A stretch of 64,000 nucleotides of DNA from positions 16,175,417-16,239,416 of the forward strand of contig OZ022584.1 of NCBI GenBank assembly GCA_963669155.1, given 5' to 3'. Both the position numbers and the translations under genes were made by a program. Each line of letters begins with the position of its first letter. Positions within the stretch are counted from its first letter, which is position 1. The stretch is from Arbacia lixula. Taxonomy: Eukaryota > Echinodermata > Echinoidea > Arbacioida > Arbaciidae. Shown piece after piece: positions 51,720-63,200 of the stretch. Below the pieces are notes generated by a model, which saw only the letters and a program-made list of their open reading frames with translations, ran no database searches and was not told the origin of the DNA.

Positions 51720-54700
51720 TGAACTTTACTACATCAATAGTCTCACACATTCAACAGAGAAAAAGAGTTTAAAAATGAAAGAGGAAAATACTGAAATACT
51801 TACATGAAAACCAGATACAAGGAGACAAAACAGCACTTTACAATGTAAATACAGTCAACTTGTGAAATTCAACCAAGCTGAAGATTTGACAAGTTTGGGA
51901 TTGAGAAAATTAATTCACCGGATCTGAAGTTAATCTCGTAAAATAAATTTATGGCAGAAAATAGTGCAACATGGGTTGTACTTGCTATTAAAGACGAATG
52001 TGTACATAATTAAGGGAAGTGACTCATTCCAAGAATGCTCAGTTGAGTTACCATGAATGTCATAGTGACCGTGTCCATTTTAAAACTTCCTAGTAAATAA
52101 GGGATATCAGGTTGGGCTTTTATTTACGAGCACATACTCTTTCAAAAAATGTTTGTAGTGAACATAAATAATTATAAAACGGTCCTTCATTCCCACTTTT
52201 TCTTACAAATATATTAAGGAGGATACTTATTCCACAAGAACACAGAAATGTTGGATTCTTAAAATATACAATCTTAACCTTTTTGTACACTGTATATGCT
52301 TTTGTAAATATTTTATTTTGGTCATTAATTAAATTATGAATATTGTCAGAGAAAGATAATGGAAGATTACTGTACAAAACTATCACATTGATACATTTAT
52401 GAAAGCATCAAAATAAAAGAGAACTCAACTTTGTACATGTATACAGGTTTATATATGTGCAACACATCAACAAGAATTACAGCTTAGATTTCAAAACTAT
52501 ATATGTTGCCATTTAAAACGGTAGGTAAATACATGTATAAAACACTGTTTGGTCCTTCTCTGAACTTAAGATTATGCAATACATGTACATGTATACGGTC
52601 ACACCCCTTGATTCTCACTACAAACTTGATGTTTCCAGCAAAGTAACGTTATGACAACAGCACTCTGTCTACCAAGATTACATGTACTACGTACGACATT
52701 TTTCAGAGAAAAATGGCAGATTTACAAAAATTTGCATATGGATGACCCATGACGTCAAAATCTTGTTTTTGAGCTTCCCTTCTTGCAAGATAGATACCTG
52801 CACCTACCCACGTGCACACACAAGAATCAGTTGGGTTTATTGCCATTATCATTTGCATTCGTTATCAAATCAAACTGAACATGTACAACCAAGCAACATT
52901 CAGCCAGCTGACATACATACTTGTATATAGATACTCCGATAACTCGTATGCCTATTTCATCGCTTGTTCCTCACGTTTATGAGGTGATTCAATCATTTGA
53001 GATCTTTATAAATCGCCCCTGCCTACAACTCCAGATCACCAATACAGTGATTATGGTACATGTAGTCAGAAACTTGGAATCAGTGTGATCCATTCTACAT
53101 GTAGAAGAAAATCACGAGAAATGTAGTTTGCAACAGAATCTATTGCATTTCATTTCCATAATTTACAGTTACATGTTGCTTGGAACAATACTGCAATAAT
53201 ATTTATCGACATGATAGAAATGGCATAATTACATTTACAGTACAGTACGTGTATGAAGTTCAGATTCCATGCGTTACACATCTCAGTAAAAAATCCAAAG
53301 ATTTGCTTGTACATTTTTTTAAGGAACGGTTTTGTACACAGAACTAGTACATGTTCATGTAAATGTGACTTCAAAGGTCCTGTGGAGTTTCCTAAAAACT
53401 ACAAAGGTCCAAAAGAATTTCCAAAAAAAAAATTATGTAGTTCTGAGTGTGAAATCATTTGTGAATTTCACCATGAATTGGTAGTACAGTACATGTATAT
53501 GTATCTCAACAATGCCAAATGTCTTTAAAGCAGTAACAGACAGGACTAAAACTTCATTTTTTAAAAGATTCCTCCAGAGACCTGAAGCAGCTATCTCAGA
53601 CGTGAAACTTTAATCTCAAGCAAAGAACTGGTGGCTACATCAAATAAAGATCACATACACCCCTGTACATTGCCTCAGACTCTTGCATTTTTTGCTCGGT
53701 CCCAAGACGTAAAACCAGTAACCACACTCAAAATTCAGGAATGATCATTTTCAGTGAGAATTACCTGTACATGTACTTACATTCCATTGTACACATATAC
53801 GGTATATACATGTATATATACTACACAGATATACCAGCAAACCTTCAAAGAAACTGTACAATATTTACACCTTCAGTGCCCACACTGCACAGAAAAATCC
53901 TAAATTGTTCATTTGTCTAAAAAATACATCTCTCATATGTTATTCTAGTTAATTGTACAAAAGTAGTAATAATCAGGAGTGCGATATCAAATAGTGCAGT
54001 AAATTGCATCAAGCTTACATGGAAACCCACTTTTAAAATACATGTACATGTAATTTATAACAAGATTTAGGATTTTTGAAGTGGTCTAAAAAATGTGCCT
54101 GTGTAGGAACACATAAATAATTACATGCCTGCAGAATTATTACCCCCTCCCCCTCAATCCCTTTCCCCTTAAAACAATTTTCATTTATGTCTGGTTCTGT
54201 GTTTCTATGGCAAGCTAAACCACTGTCCAGAAGAGAAAATTCTCATGCTAAAACACAATGTACATCTATTTACACACTATATACAAACATCCCTTCAATC
54301 AATCTTTTTCATTTTTAAAATGGAAGTTGTGTTGCATACACTACAGATGAATTCTTATACACTGAGGTAGATTTTTTCTAGATCACTTTGCAGCCTTTAT
54401 GTCAATGTCAAATGGAGGCAAAGTACAAAGTGTCTAGTTTTACAGAGCTGTAGAAAAGTGGAATACTGTGTTAAGGAATGATATGTTACATTGGTTACTG
54501 ACCACATCTGTTAATATCAAATGTAATAAAAAAAATCAAATATGCAATGTAAGACTATTCCATTGAGACGATTGAAAGGCATTGATTTGCTTGCCGTCAC
54601 ATAAATTTGCACAGCACATTATTTCAGTTCAGACATGGCACTTCCATACAACCATACTTCCTGAATCCATCAATAAAATCTGTCATGAGAAATAGAAAGC

Positions 54701-54987
54701 ATAAACATGAAGTTTAAAAACTTTCTTAGAAGGGACAAATCTAAAACATGTCAAATACATTTTTTTACAATTTACACAATATTTACAAAAACAAATTTTA
54801 CTGAAATACAGGCCCCTTCCCTTATCTGAAGTCTATAACATTCAACTGATTCAAGTGGCCTACTCTATTCCCTGACAAAATAAGGATTTCTTCTTTCTCA
54901 AATTTTTGCTCCTCATTGTTACCTACATACATGTTACTTTCGATAATGGAAGAGGCCCATATCAGATACCAATACCATCAAACTTGC
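51720..54987 (-). other. Probable 3' UTR / downstream flank of the Ki-67-like gene, with candidate poly(A) signals
   Basis: AT-rich DNA without a supported reading frame follows the stop codon. On the minus strand AATAAA occurs at 52841-52836, 52317-52312 and 52124-52119; any could end the transcript, implying a UTR of about 2.1-2.9 kb if no earlier variant signal is used. The stretch is rich in ACATGTACATGTA-type motifs (for example near 52570, 53770 and 54040). The 88-codon frame at 52120-52386 has no recognisable family features and is treated as noise. Confidence 0.45.
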
Positions 54988-57261
54988 TTACTTTCTCCTT
55001 GATCGAGTGGTTCTCTTTTGAGCTGGCGATGCCTTAACTTTAGGCTGGGCCTTTCCCTTTGCCCTGGTGACTTTTGGCGATGCCTTGACAGGTGATGGGC
55101 TCTTTGCCTTGGCTGCTCCCCTCTTACCTCTTGTGGGCTTTGGGGAGGGTGCTGCAGCAGCAGCGACAGCTTTCTTCTTGCTCACTTTGGGCGTGGCTGG
55201 TGCTGCTGCCACCTTACCCCTTCGAGTGACCTTGGGCGATGGCTTCGGAGAAGCTGCTTTGGGGGACTTGGGGACAGCTTTGGATCGTCCACCTCTGGTC
55301 TTCTTCGGCGACGGTGCTGCGACAGGCTCTGGCTCTGGAGCAGACCTCTTGGCACCTCGCTTTGGTGCTGCTGGTTTTGCCTCTGCGGTTGGCTTCTTTC
55401 CTCCCTTTGCAGCTTTCACTGGAGATTTGACTGGAGTCGCCACTTTCTTGCCTCGAGTGGCCCTCTTAGCCGGTGCCTTTGCTGGTGTGGCCTCAACTGG
55501 CTCTGGCTCTTTCTCAGCAGGGGCAGCATTCTTCCTTCCACGTGTAGCCTTCTGAGCTGGTGACTTGGCTGTGGTGGCAGCCTTCTTTCCCCTCTGGGTC
55601 TTCTTGGCTGGGGTAGCTACGACTGGTTTTGGTTCGACAGCTGCGGCCTTCCTGCCTCTCGTCTTCTTGACTGGAGTCTTGACAGGAGAGGGCGCTGCAG
55701 GAACTTCTGCGACCGCCGCTGCCTTCCTTCCTCGTGTTGCCTTCTTTACTGGAGATGCTTTCTTAGCCGGCGATGCTTTCTTCCCTCTTCCCACCCTCTT
55801 TACTGGAGTTTTAGCTGGGGTTGGAGCAGCAGTCTCAGGTTCAGCTTTCGCAGTAGCAGCCTTTCCCCTAGTTGCCTTCTTCACAGGGGTAGCTTTCTTT
55901 ACAGGCGTTGCTACCTTTTTCCCTCTTGTCTTTCTGGCAGGTGCCTTTGTTGGAGTGGCTGGTGCTGGCTCGGGTTCACTCTTAGGAGCAGCCGCCTTAC
56001 CCTTCCTTCCCCTTGCAGGTTTAACCTCAGGAGTCTTCGCCTTGGGAGACTTAGCGAGAGTCTTCTTAGGTGAGGGTGACACTGCTTTCCTGCCTCTCGT
56101 TTTCCTTGTTGTTGCCTTTGCAGGAGTGGCTGTCTTAGGCTCTGCTTCATTCTTGGCAGAAGCAGCCTTACCCTTCCTTCCCCTTGTGGCTTTCACAACT
56201 GGAGTTTCCGCCTTGGGAGATTTAGTAGGTGTCTTCTTCGGTGTATCTGTGGTTGTAGGTGTTTTCTTTGGAGTAGGTACTGGTGACTTGGCAGGAGTCT
56301 GTGCCTTGGGAGATTTTGCTGGTGTCTTGGCCTTGGGAGATTTTGTTGTTGGAGTTTGTGCCTTGGGAGACTTTGCTGGTGTCTTAGCCTTGGGAGACTT
56401 TGCTGGAGATTTTGTGGGCGTCTTAACAGCTTTGGCTGGAGTCTTGGCTGGTGTCTTCTGAATACGTGCTCTCTTTGCAGGCTTGGCTCCTGGTGTTTCA
56501 CCCCTCTTCCTCTTTTGTGCTTGCTTTGCAGGGGCTTCCTCAAGCTTCACAGCAGCTGGTGATGCAAACAGATCAGGAACACCCTCAAAATCAGAGTATG
56601 GGTCCTGACTTTTTGGTGTCTTCATCATCTCTCTTATACCTGTATACTTCGGTGATGGTTTTGACTTGGGAGTCAGCATCATCTCTTTGATGCCTGTGAG
56701 CTTCGGTGATGGTTTTGACTTGGGAGTAACCATCATCTCTTTGACACCTGTGAGCTTCGGTGATGGTTTTGATTTGGGAGTTTTCATCATCTCAGACAGT
56801 CCAGCCATTCTTGGTGTCTTTGGAGACTTCTTTCCTTTAGGCTCATTGAAGAGTCTTGCCATACCACTTAGATCGGGTGTCTTGGCAGCGGCTTTCTGTT
56901 TGGGGGTCTTTGTCACCTTGCCCTTCGCAGCAGACAGTGCGCGTGGAGTGGACTTCTTTGCAGAAGTGGTCAGCGGCGAAACAAACATCTCCCCTGGACC
57001 CTCGGGTGTCTTCAGATCAGGAGTACTGACTGGGGTAAACTTGGCACCTTTCTTAGGCGAAGGTGTCTTGAACATAGCCTCTATTCCTGTGAAGCTGGTG
57101 TCTGCAGCCGCCTGGGCCTTCTTGGTTGGGGGCTTCTTGTACGGCGTCTTTCTACCCTTCTTGGTCTTCAGTGGGGTCTTCGCCTTCAAGGTTTTCTTGA
57201 GGACAATCGTGGCGGGAGAATCTATATGGCCAGTGCTTCCAACTCCCATTATAGCAGATTT
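54988..57261 (-). CDS. MKI67: Ki-67-like gene, terminal exon with condensed Ki-67 repeats and TRGRK blocks
   Basis: The acceptor is ACTTTCTTTAG and the exon is open for 757 codons to a TAA-type stop at 54988. Its first third holds motifs SFTGIEAMFKTP, DLSGMARLFNEP, RMAGLSEMMKTP, KLTGVKEMMVTP, KLTGIKEMMLTP, KYTGIREMMKTP and DFEGVPDLFASP; four of them recur every 18 residues. The remaining two thirds alternate SPK/TPAK stretches with about 15 TRG[RK]K blocks, which resemble AT-hook-like basic patches, separated by Pro/Glu-rich linkers. The last residues are RTTRSRRK. A leucine/arginine-rich LR domain as in vertebrate Ki-67 is not recognisable; chromatin binding may rest on the basic blocks (inference). 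Confidence 0.85.
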   Translation of the reverse strand, partial: KSAIMGVGSTGHIDSPATIVLKKTLKAKTPLKTKKGRKTPYKKPPTKKAQAAADTSFTGIEAMFKTPSPKKGAKFTPVSTPDLKTPEGPGEMFVSPLTTSAKKSTPRALSAAKGKVTKTPKQKAAAKTPDLSGMARLFNEPKGKKSPKTPRMAGLSEMMKTPKSKPSPKLTGVKEMMVTPKSKPSPKLTGIKEMMLTPKSKPSPKYTGIREMMKTPKSQDPYSDFEGVPDLFASPAAVKLEEAPAKQAQKRKRGETPGAKPAKRARIQKTPAKTPAKAVKTPTKSPAKSPKAKTPAKSPKAQTPTTKSPKAKTPAKSPKAQTPAKSPVPTPKKTPTTTDTPKKTPTKSPKAETPVVKATRGRKGKAASAKNEAEPKTATPAKATTRKTRGRKAVSPSPKKTLAKSPKAKTPEVKPARGRKGKAAAPKSEPEPAPATPTKAPARKTRGKKVATPVKKATPVKKATRGKAATAKAEPETAAPTPAKTPVKRVGRGKKASPAKKASPVKKATRGRKAAAVAEVPAAPSPVKTPVKKTRGRKAAAVEPKPVVATPAKKTQRGKKAATTAKSPAQKATRGRKNAAPAEKEPEPVEATPAKAPAKRATRGKKVATPVKSPVKAAKGGKKPTAEAKPAAPKRGAKRSAPEPEPVAAPSPKKTRGGRSKAVPKSPKAASPKPSPKVTRRGKVAAAPATPKVSKKKAVAAAAAPSPKPTRGKRGAAKAKSPSPVKASPKVTRAKGKAQPKVKASPAQKRTTRSRRK

Positions 57262-60200
57262 CTAAAGAAAGTCAAACAATAAAGAGAAATAAGAACATTA
57301 CAATTATATCCAATAACTCACATTATATTTCACACATTTTCCAAATGTATAATTGATCAGGTAAAAAGTACTGGAAGTACGCCTCAAGATGATCACACCA
57401 TCACATGGTACAATTTAACTTTTCCTTAGAAATGTTAGTATTGTCATCTTTTAATGGTTTTGCCAAGCAAAATTATCGAGCTGTTGTATCGAGAGTTGTC
57501 TGTACCTAGAATACCATCTAAATTTTTACTGTGTATATCATTATCAGGTTTCAATAGATTGTCCCCATACATTATTTGACAAAATAAATGGAAGTGACTA
57601 TTGTCCCCTTAACCTTAATAACTGACATCTTAATTTTTCATTTTATTTCTAAGTTCAGAAAACAAAACTAATAACTGACAAAAAACCTACCTTGGGTGTC
57701 TTAGCCTTTGAAGCTTGACGGATCTTCTTGACCTTCTTGGTGATGGCCTTTGCCTTTGCCTTGCCAGCCCACTTGACTGTCCAGCTTGGCTTCTTTGATG
57801 ACTTGGGCGCAGCACCTTTCTTCACAATGTCAGCCCAGGTTGGTTTGCTCGCTGGTTTGCGTGCAGACTTGGGTCTGGCAGGTGTTTTCTTCATCGCGCT
57901 TCTCGCCGGTGTCTTCTTCAGGGCAACTCTTGCAGGAGTTTTCTTTGCTGATTTGGCTGGGGTCTTCTTGATCGCAGACCTTGCAGGCGTTTTCTTCACC
58001 GCAGACTTTGCTTTCGGCGTTGCAGCCTTAGCTGGTGTCTTCACTTTTGGTGTAGCCACCTTGGGTGTTGCAGCCTTGGGTGTTGCTGCCTTTGGTGTTG
58101 CTGCCTTTGGTGTTGCTGCCTTTGGTGTTGCAGCCTTAGGTGTTGAAGCCTTGGGCGTTGCAGCCTTGGGTGTTGCTGCCTTGGGTGTTGCTGCCTTGGG
58201 TGTTGCTGCCTTTGGTGTTGCTGCCTTCAGTGTTGCAGCCTTAGGTGTTGCAGCCTTGGGCGTTGCCGCCTTGGGCGTTGCCGCCTTGGGTGTTGCTGCC
58301 TTGGGTGTTGCCGCCTTGGGTGTTGCTGCCTTTGGCGTTGCAGCCTTGGGTGTTGCAGCCTTTGGTGTTGCAGCCTTGGGTGTTGCTGCCTTGGGTGTTG
58401 CAGCCTTGGGTGTTGCTGCCTTTGGTGTTGCAGCCTTGGGTGTTGCTGCCTTAGGTGTTGTTACTTTCTTGGCTGATGCAGGAGTCCGCGCCTTGATTGG
58501 TGTCTTTTTCCCAGGTGTCGGTGTTTTGGGCTTTGGTGAAGGCTCTGATTTCTTCAGCTGCACTCCCTGTAAATGCACACACAAAAATAGAACAATAAAT
58601 TGTAAATTGTTTGACCAAATTCCTCTTAACTGAATTTTTAACGGTTACTAAATTAAAAAAATAAGTTCCCACCAATCTATCTTAAATTATCCACTGAAAA
58701 CAAATTTCACATCTGTCTGCGCAACAAAGTCTCATTTTGACAAAAGTGTGAAAAAACGCACGCCTCTAGTGACGTATGAGAATTTAAAATTCCATAGATT
58801 TTACGGAAGTCAACAATAGACCATTTTCATAATGTATTCACAACTTTCCCCCTAACTGCGTAGTAACTAGTAACGCGTTATTGCATTCACCTGTATCTTG
58901 TCATTCAGATTCAATGGATGGCATGCACTTTGAATCTATTAGTTGATGCTACTCTGACAAATCTCGGACAAGCTTTTGGGTTCCCATTTGTAACGTATTG
59001 TTGAACGGTGTGAATAAACTATTTTATTCACGCCGTTGGCATTTATGCATGTTGCATGTTGCACTGGAGACGTGCATTTTTTCAAATTTTCATCAAAATG
59101 AGACTTTATTGCAGCAAACGAATGTGAAATTTGTTTTTAGTGGATAATTTTACATAGATTAATGGGAACTTATTTTTCTAATTTAGTAACCCTTTAATTC
59201 AACATCTGTCACAATTGATTTCTTTGGAATATAGGGAATATAGGGTACATTATTTCCTTGGTGTTAACTACACAAAGAATGGGTAATTTCTTAAACATTG
59301 AGGGTTTCAGGATGTTTGCCTTTTAAAATTCTCATTCAGGACAATTTTTTTCAAAACTTACCTGCAGACTAAAAAAGAACGTTATGCAGCTTCCTGGATG
59401 ATATGACACCCAATTCCATCAAGTTTTAACGTCTGCATTTTATCTTTATACACATTTGTTAACAATAGTGGTGATGCACTAAATTAAAAGATAAATGTGT
59501 GAAGTTTACACAAAATAGTTTTGTCATTTTTATTGAATTAAACCTTCTTTCAAAGCAACTATTTTTTAAATAAGTTACTCTAAATGCAAGTGCCACAGAA
59601 CACAAACCTTCTGGATAGCAGTCTTGAGAGGCTCTTCCATGACCTTGGGCGGAGTTCGCTCCATGGACTTGGCCACCTTCTTCAGCTCCTTCTTCATAGG
59701 GGTGCTCATGCCCTTCCTGGGAGATGGACGCCTCTGCTGCCTCAGAGCAGCCTCCACCAGGATCTCAGCCTTCATGTGCTGCGGGATGGACTTGGGCAGG
59801 CTCCTCCTTTTGGCAGCTGCAGCCTGCTGGATCTCTTTTTTCATAGGTGTTGCGAGCTTCCGCGTCACAGCGGCAGCCTGAGGGGTCACCTTGGACACCT
59901 TCCCCTGGCTCACACGCCTCACGCCCTTCTGGGGGGAGGGCGTTTTGAAGAGTTCAGGAAGACCGGTGAAGCTTTCATCAGCAGAGGATGCACGGGCCTT
60001 GGAACTCTTTAATTTGGTGGACTTGGGTGTAGCAGTCTTCGGTGTGACAGGCTTTGGTGTAGCTGTCTTGGGCGAAGCTTTGGGAGTAGAAGCCTTCGGT
60101 GTGGCTGCCTTAGGTGTGGCTGCTTTAGGAGTAGCAGCCTTAGGGGAAGCTTTGGGAGTAGCGGCTTTTGGTGAAGCTTTGGGGGTAGCCGCTTTGGGTG

Positions 60201-63200
60201 TCGCCTTTGGCGTGGCAGCCTTAGACGAGGCTTTTGGAGACGCCTTAGGCGTAGCAGCCTTTGGAGATGCCTTAGGTGTGGTAGCCTTCGGTGAGGCCTT
60301 TGGAGATGCCTTTCCTTTGGGAGTGGCAGCTATCGGGGAGGCCTTCGTGGCTTTGGCCGCAGGAGACTTCTTGGGGCTTGGTTCTTCATGAATGACAGAC
60401 TGGCTGATCGCGGCTGCCATAGATGCTCGCTTCTTGATGACTCCACTCTTTGGAGTCACTTTGGCAGGAGGAGCCAGACTGCCAAGAGATCTCCTTGCAG
60501 GCGATTGGCCGCGCTTCACAGGAGTCAGAGGAGGCAGGTACTTGTCGAATCGCTCAGGGCTCAAGCTGGGGCCAAAGGACACACGCTTCCTCTTGGAACT
60601 AGGCCCTGCCTCGCTCATTGCCCTCTTTCGCTTCTGGCTTGCTGGCGTCTTCTTCGCTGAAGCTTTGCCTACAAAAAAGAGATGACATGACTGTATTACA
60701 AGAAAATATACACACAATATAAACATAGGCCATTTATACTTTTGAGTTTATACTTGTAGTAAAGCTAGACAGCAAACACCAGTAGAGTATGCACGCTGTG
60801 GACAGAGTTTATTGTGCTACAAACAGCCTTGCTGTACTTCAAGTATTTAATCATTCCAAGTATTAATGTCACATAGATGACAGGTAATGTGATTGGTGTA
60901 TAATCTTAATTTTCTCTGGGGTATCATTTGCATTACATCATTCTACTATTGTTATGCAAGATATGAGTTGTTTTATGGAGTGTGAAAAAGGTATTTAGCA
61001 AAATGAATTGTAGATACCAAACATGCACACTTTACTATTCAAAGGAGAGATGTTACCTAACAGGAAAATTTTGATCTCAAAGAAAATAGAAAAATAATGA
61101 CCTTATATGCAAGAACTAAATTTCTTACCAGCTGATTTGGGTGTAGCCTTCGTTGTGGTAGACTTGGGGGTTGTCTTGGGGGTGGCCTCCTTGGGGGTTG
61201 TCTTGGGAGATGCCTTAGGGGTTGTCTTAGGGGTTGTCTTAGGGGATGCCTTAGGGGTAGCCTTTTTGGCTGGAGAGGCGCGCTCCTCTTCTTCCTTGAC
61301 AGGGGCGGAGCGGCGGCGCAGCAGGCTGATGGAGTTCTTGAGGGGAGTGGTCTGTGGCACACGGGGACTTCCAAATGGGGTCATCTGTCAGGAGGAGAGG
61401 ATGGTACAGTAATTTTGTGGAGATAAACTTTAGTGCAGATTTATTCTGAAAATAAGTGTCATGCGCATACAAACATGCCCGGTGCAACATGTTGAACAGG
61501 TTGGCTGATAACTGTTTAATGTGTTTTAGTGTCCAATCTATTTTTTTTTAAAGGGCATATACTGTACTGGGAAGGCAAAAAAGCATTCAAAATGTAATTG
61601 TTAGCAATCTTCTTGCCAATGGTCTTAAATTCATGTATTGACCATTTAAGAAGCTTGCTGAAAGTTATTTACCCTCAAATGATCCACATATGGAGTAATT
61701 AATGATTAATGATTAAATCCTCAAAATGTTTGGGCCGAACATTTTGAGGATTTGTGATTTAATCACTCATTACACCAAATGTAGACCATTTGAGGGCAAA
61801 TGACTTTCAGCAAGCTTCTAAACTAGACAATACATGAATTTGAGACCATTGGCAAGAAGATTGCTAACAATTACATTTTGAAGGCTTTTTTGCCTTCCCA
61901 GTACAGTATATGCCCTTTAACTTATTGCATCTTGCAGAGAGCACTGATGACAATGATTTTAACAAATGAGGATTGTGTGGGAGAAACACTAAAACTTCCA
62001 AGATTTCAGGGTATAACACTTTTGAAGCACTACACTGGTGTATTTTGATGATTTGTGTCTGGCAAAAAGGAGACAAGGGGTTGCAGTGTCTGCACACTAA
62101 TGCACAGCATGAATTAAGTCATCACAACATATCAACTCCTACAAATCCACCAACTAAAGGTTGTGTTTAAAAGACAAGGCATTAGCAATATTGTGTCTCG
62201 CCCACTTGCGAAAATAACCAGAAATATCGCGATCTCCGTTGCTACGCAAAAGAAAACTGAAACAAACAAATAAGCAACTTTAAACAGACAACATCAAAAT
62301 CAGGTGCAAAATAGTGACTTTGAATAAATTTGCATAAATGTGCATGAGTAATGTTTGCCTAAATCTACATCAGTAATGCTCACACATGCTCACACAATTC
62401 TGTGCACAAGTTAGGAAGCCTTCACCAAGAGTCTTGCAAGTAAACTTTAATGTATGACCTCAAATGACCTTTGACCTTATCATGTGACCTCTTACAGCAC
62501 AATAACATGCAGGTGCCCCCAGTGCATCCATCATCCAAGTTTGATTGCCATTGTAGCAACATGTGATGAGTTATGTGTGATAAGAGAGTCTTGCAAGTAA
62601 ACTTTAACGTATGACCTCAAATGACCTTTGACCTTATCCTGTGACCTCCAACAGCACCATAACATGTAGGTACCCCCAGTGCATCTATGACCCAAGTTAG
62701 GTTGTAATCCAAGCAACCCATGTGAAGTTATTTGTCAAAAGAGAGTCTTGCAGGTAAACTTTAACGTATGACCTCAAATGACCTTTGACCTTATCCTGTG
62801 ACCTCCAACGCCACCATAACATGAAGGTACCCCCAGTGCATCTATGACCCAAGTTAGGTTGTAATCCAAGCAACCTATGTGAAGTTATTTGTCAAAAGGG
62901 AGTCTTGCAGGTAAACTTTAACGTATGACCTCAAATGACCTTTGACCTTATCCTGTGACCTCCAACAGCACCATAACATGTAGGTACCCCCAGTGCATCT
63001 ATGACCCAAGTTAGGTTGTAATCCAAGCAACCCATGTGAAGTTATTTGTCAAAAGAGAGTCTTGCAGGTAAACTTTAACGTATGACCTCAAATGACCTTT
63101 GACCTTATCCTGTGACCTCCAACGCCACCATAACATGAAGGTACCCCCAGTGCATCTATGACCCAAGTTAGGTTGTAATCCAAGCAACCCATGTGAAGTT

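Noticed and set aside
55067-57265. Long plus-strand frames (up to 298 codons) opposite the terminal exon
   Set aside because: They mirror the Lys/Pro-rich minus-strand exon (AAG read backwards gives Leu, Pro gives Gly/Trp). The minus strand has consistent splice sites and known motifs.
57728-58633. 301-codon plus-strand frame of repeating GVAALGVAA
   Set aside because: Antisense shadow of the TPKAA array; it also runs through the splice acceptor into intron sequence.
59584-60685. Plus-strand frames opposite the PP1-site exon
   Set aside because: Antisense shadows without splice support or family features.
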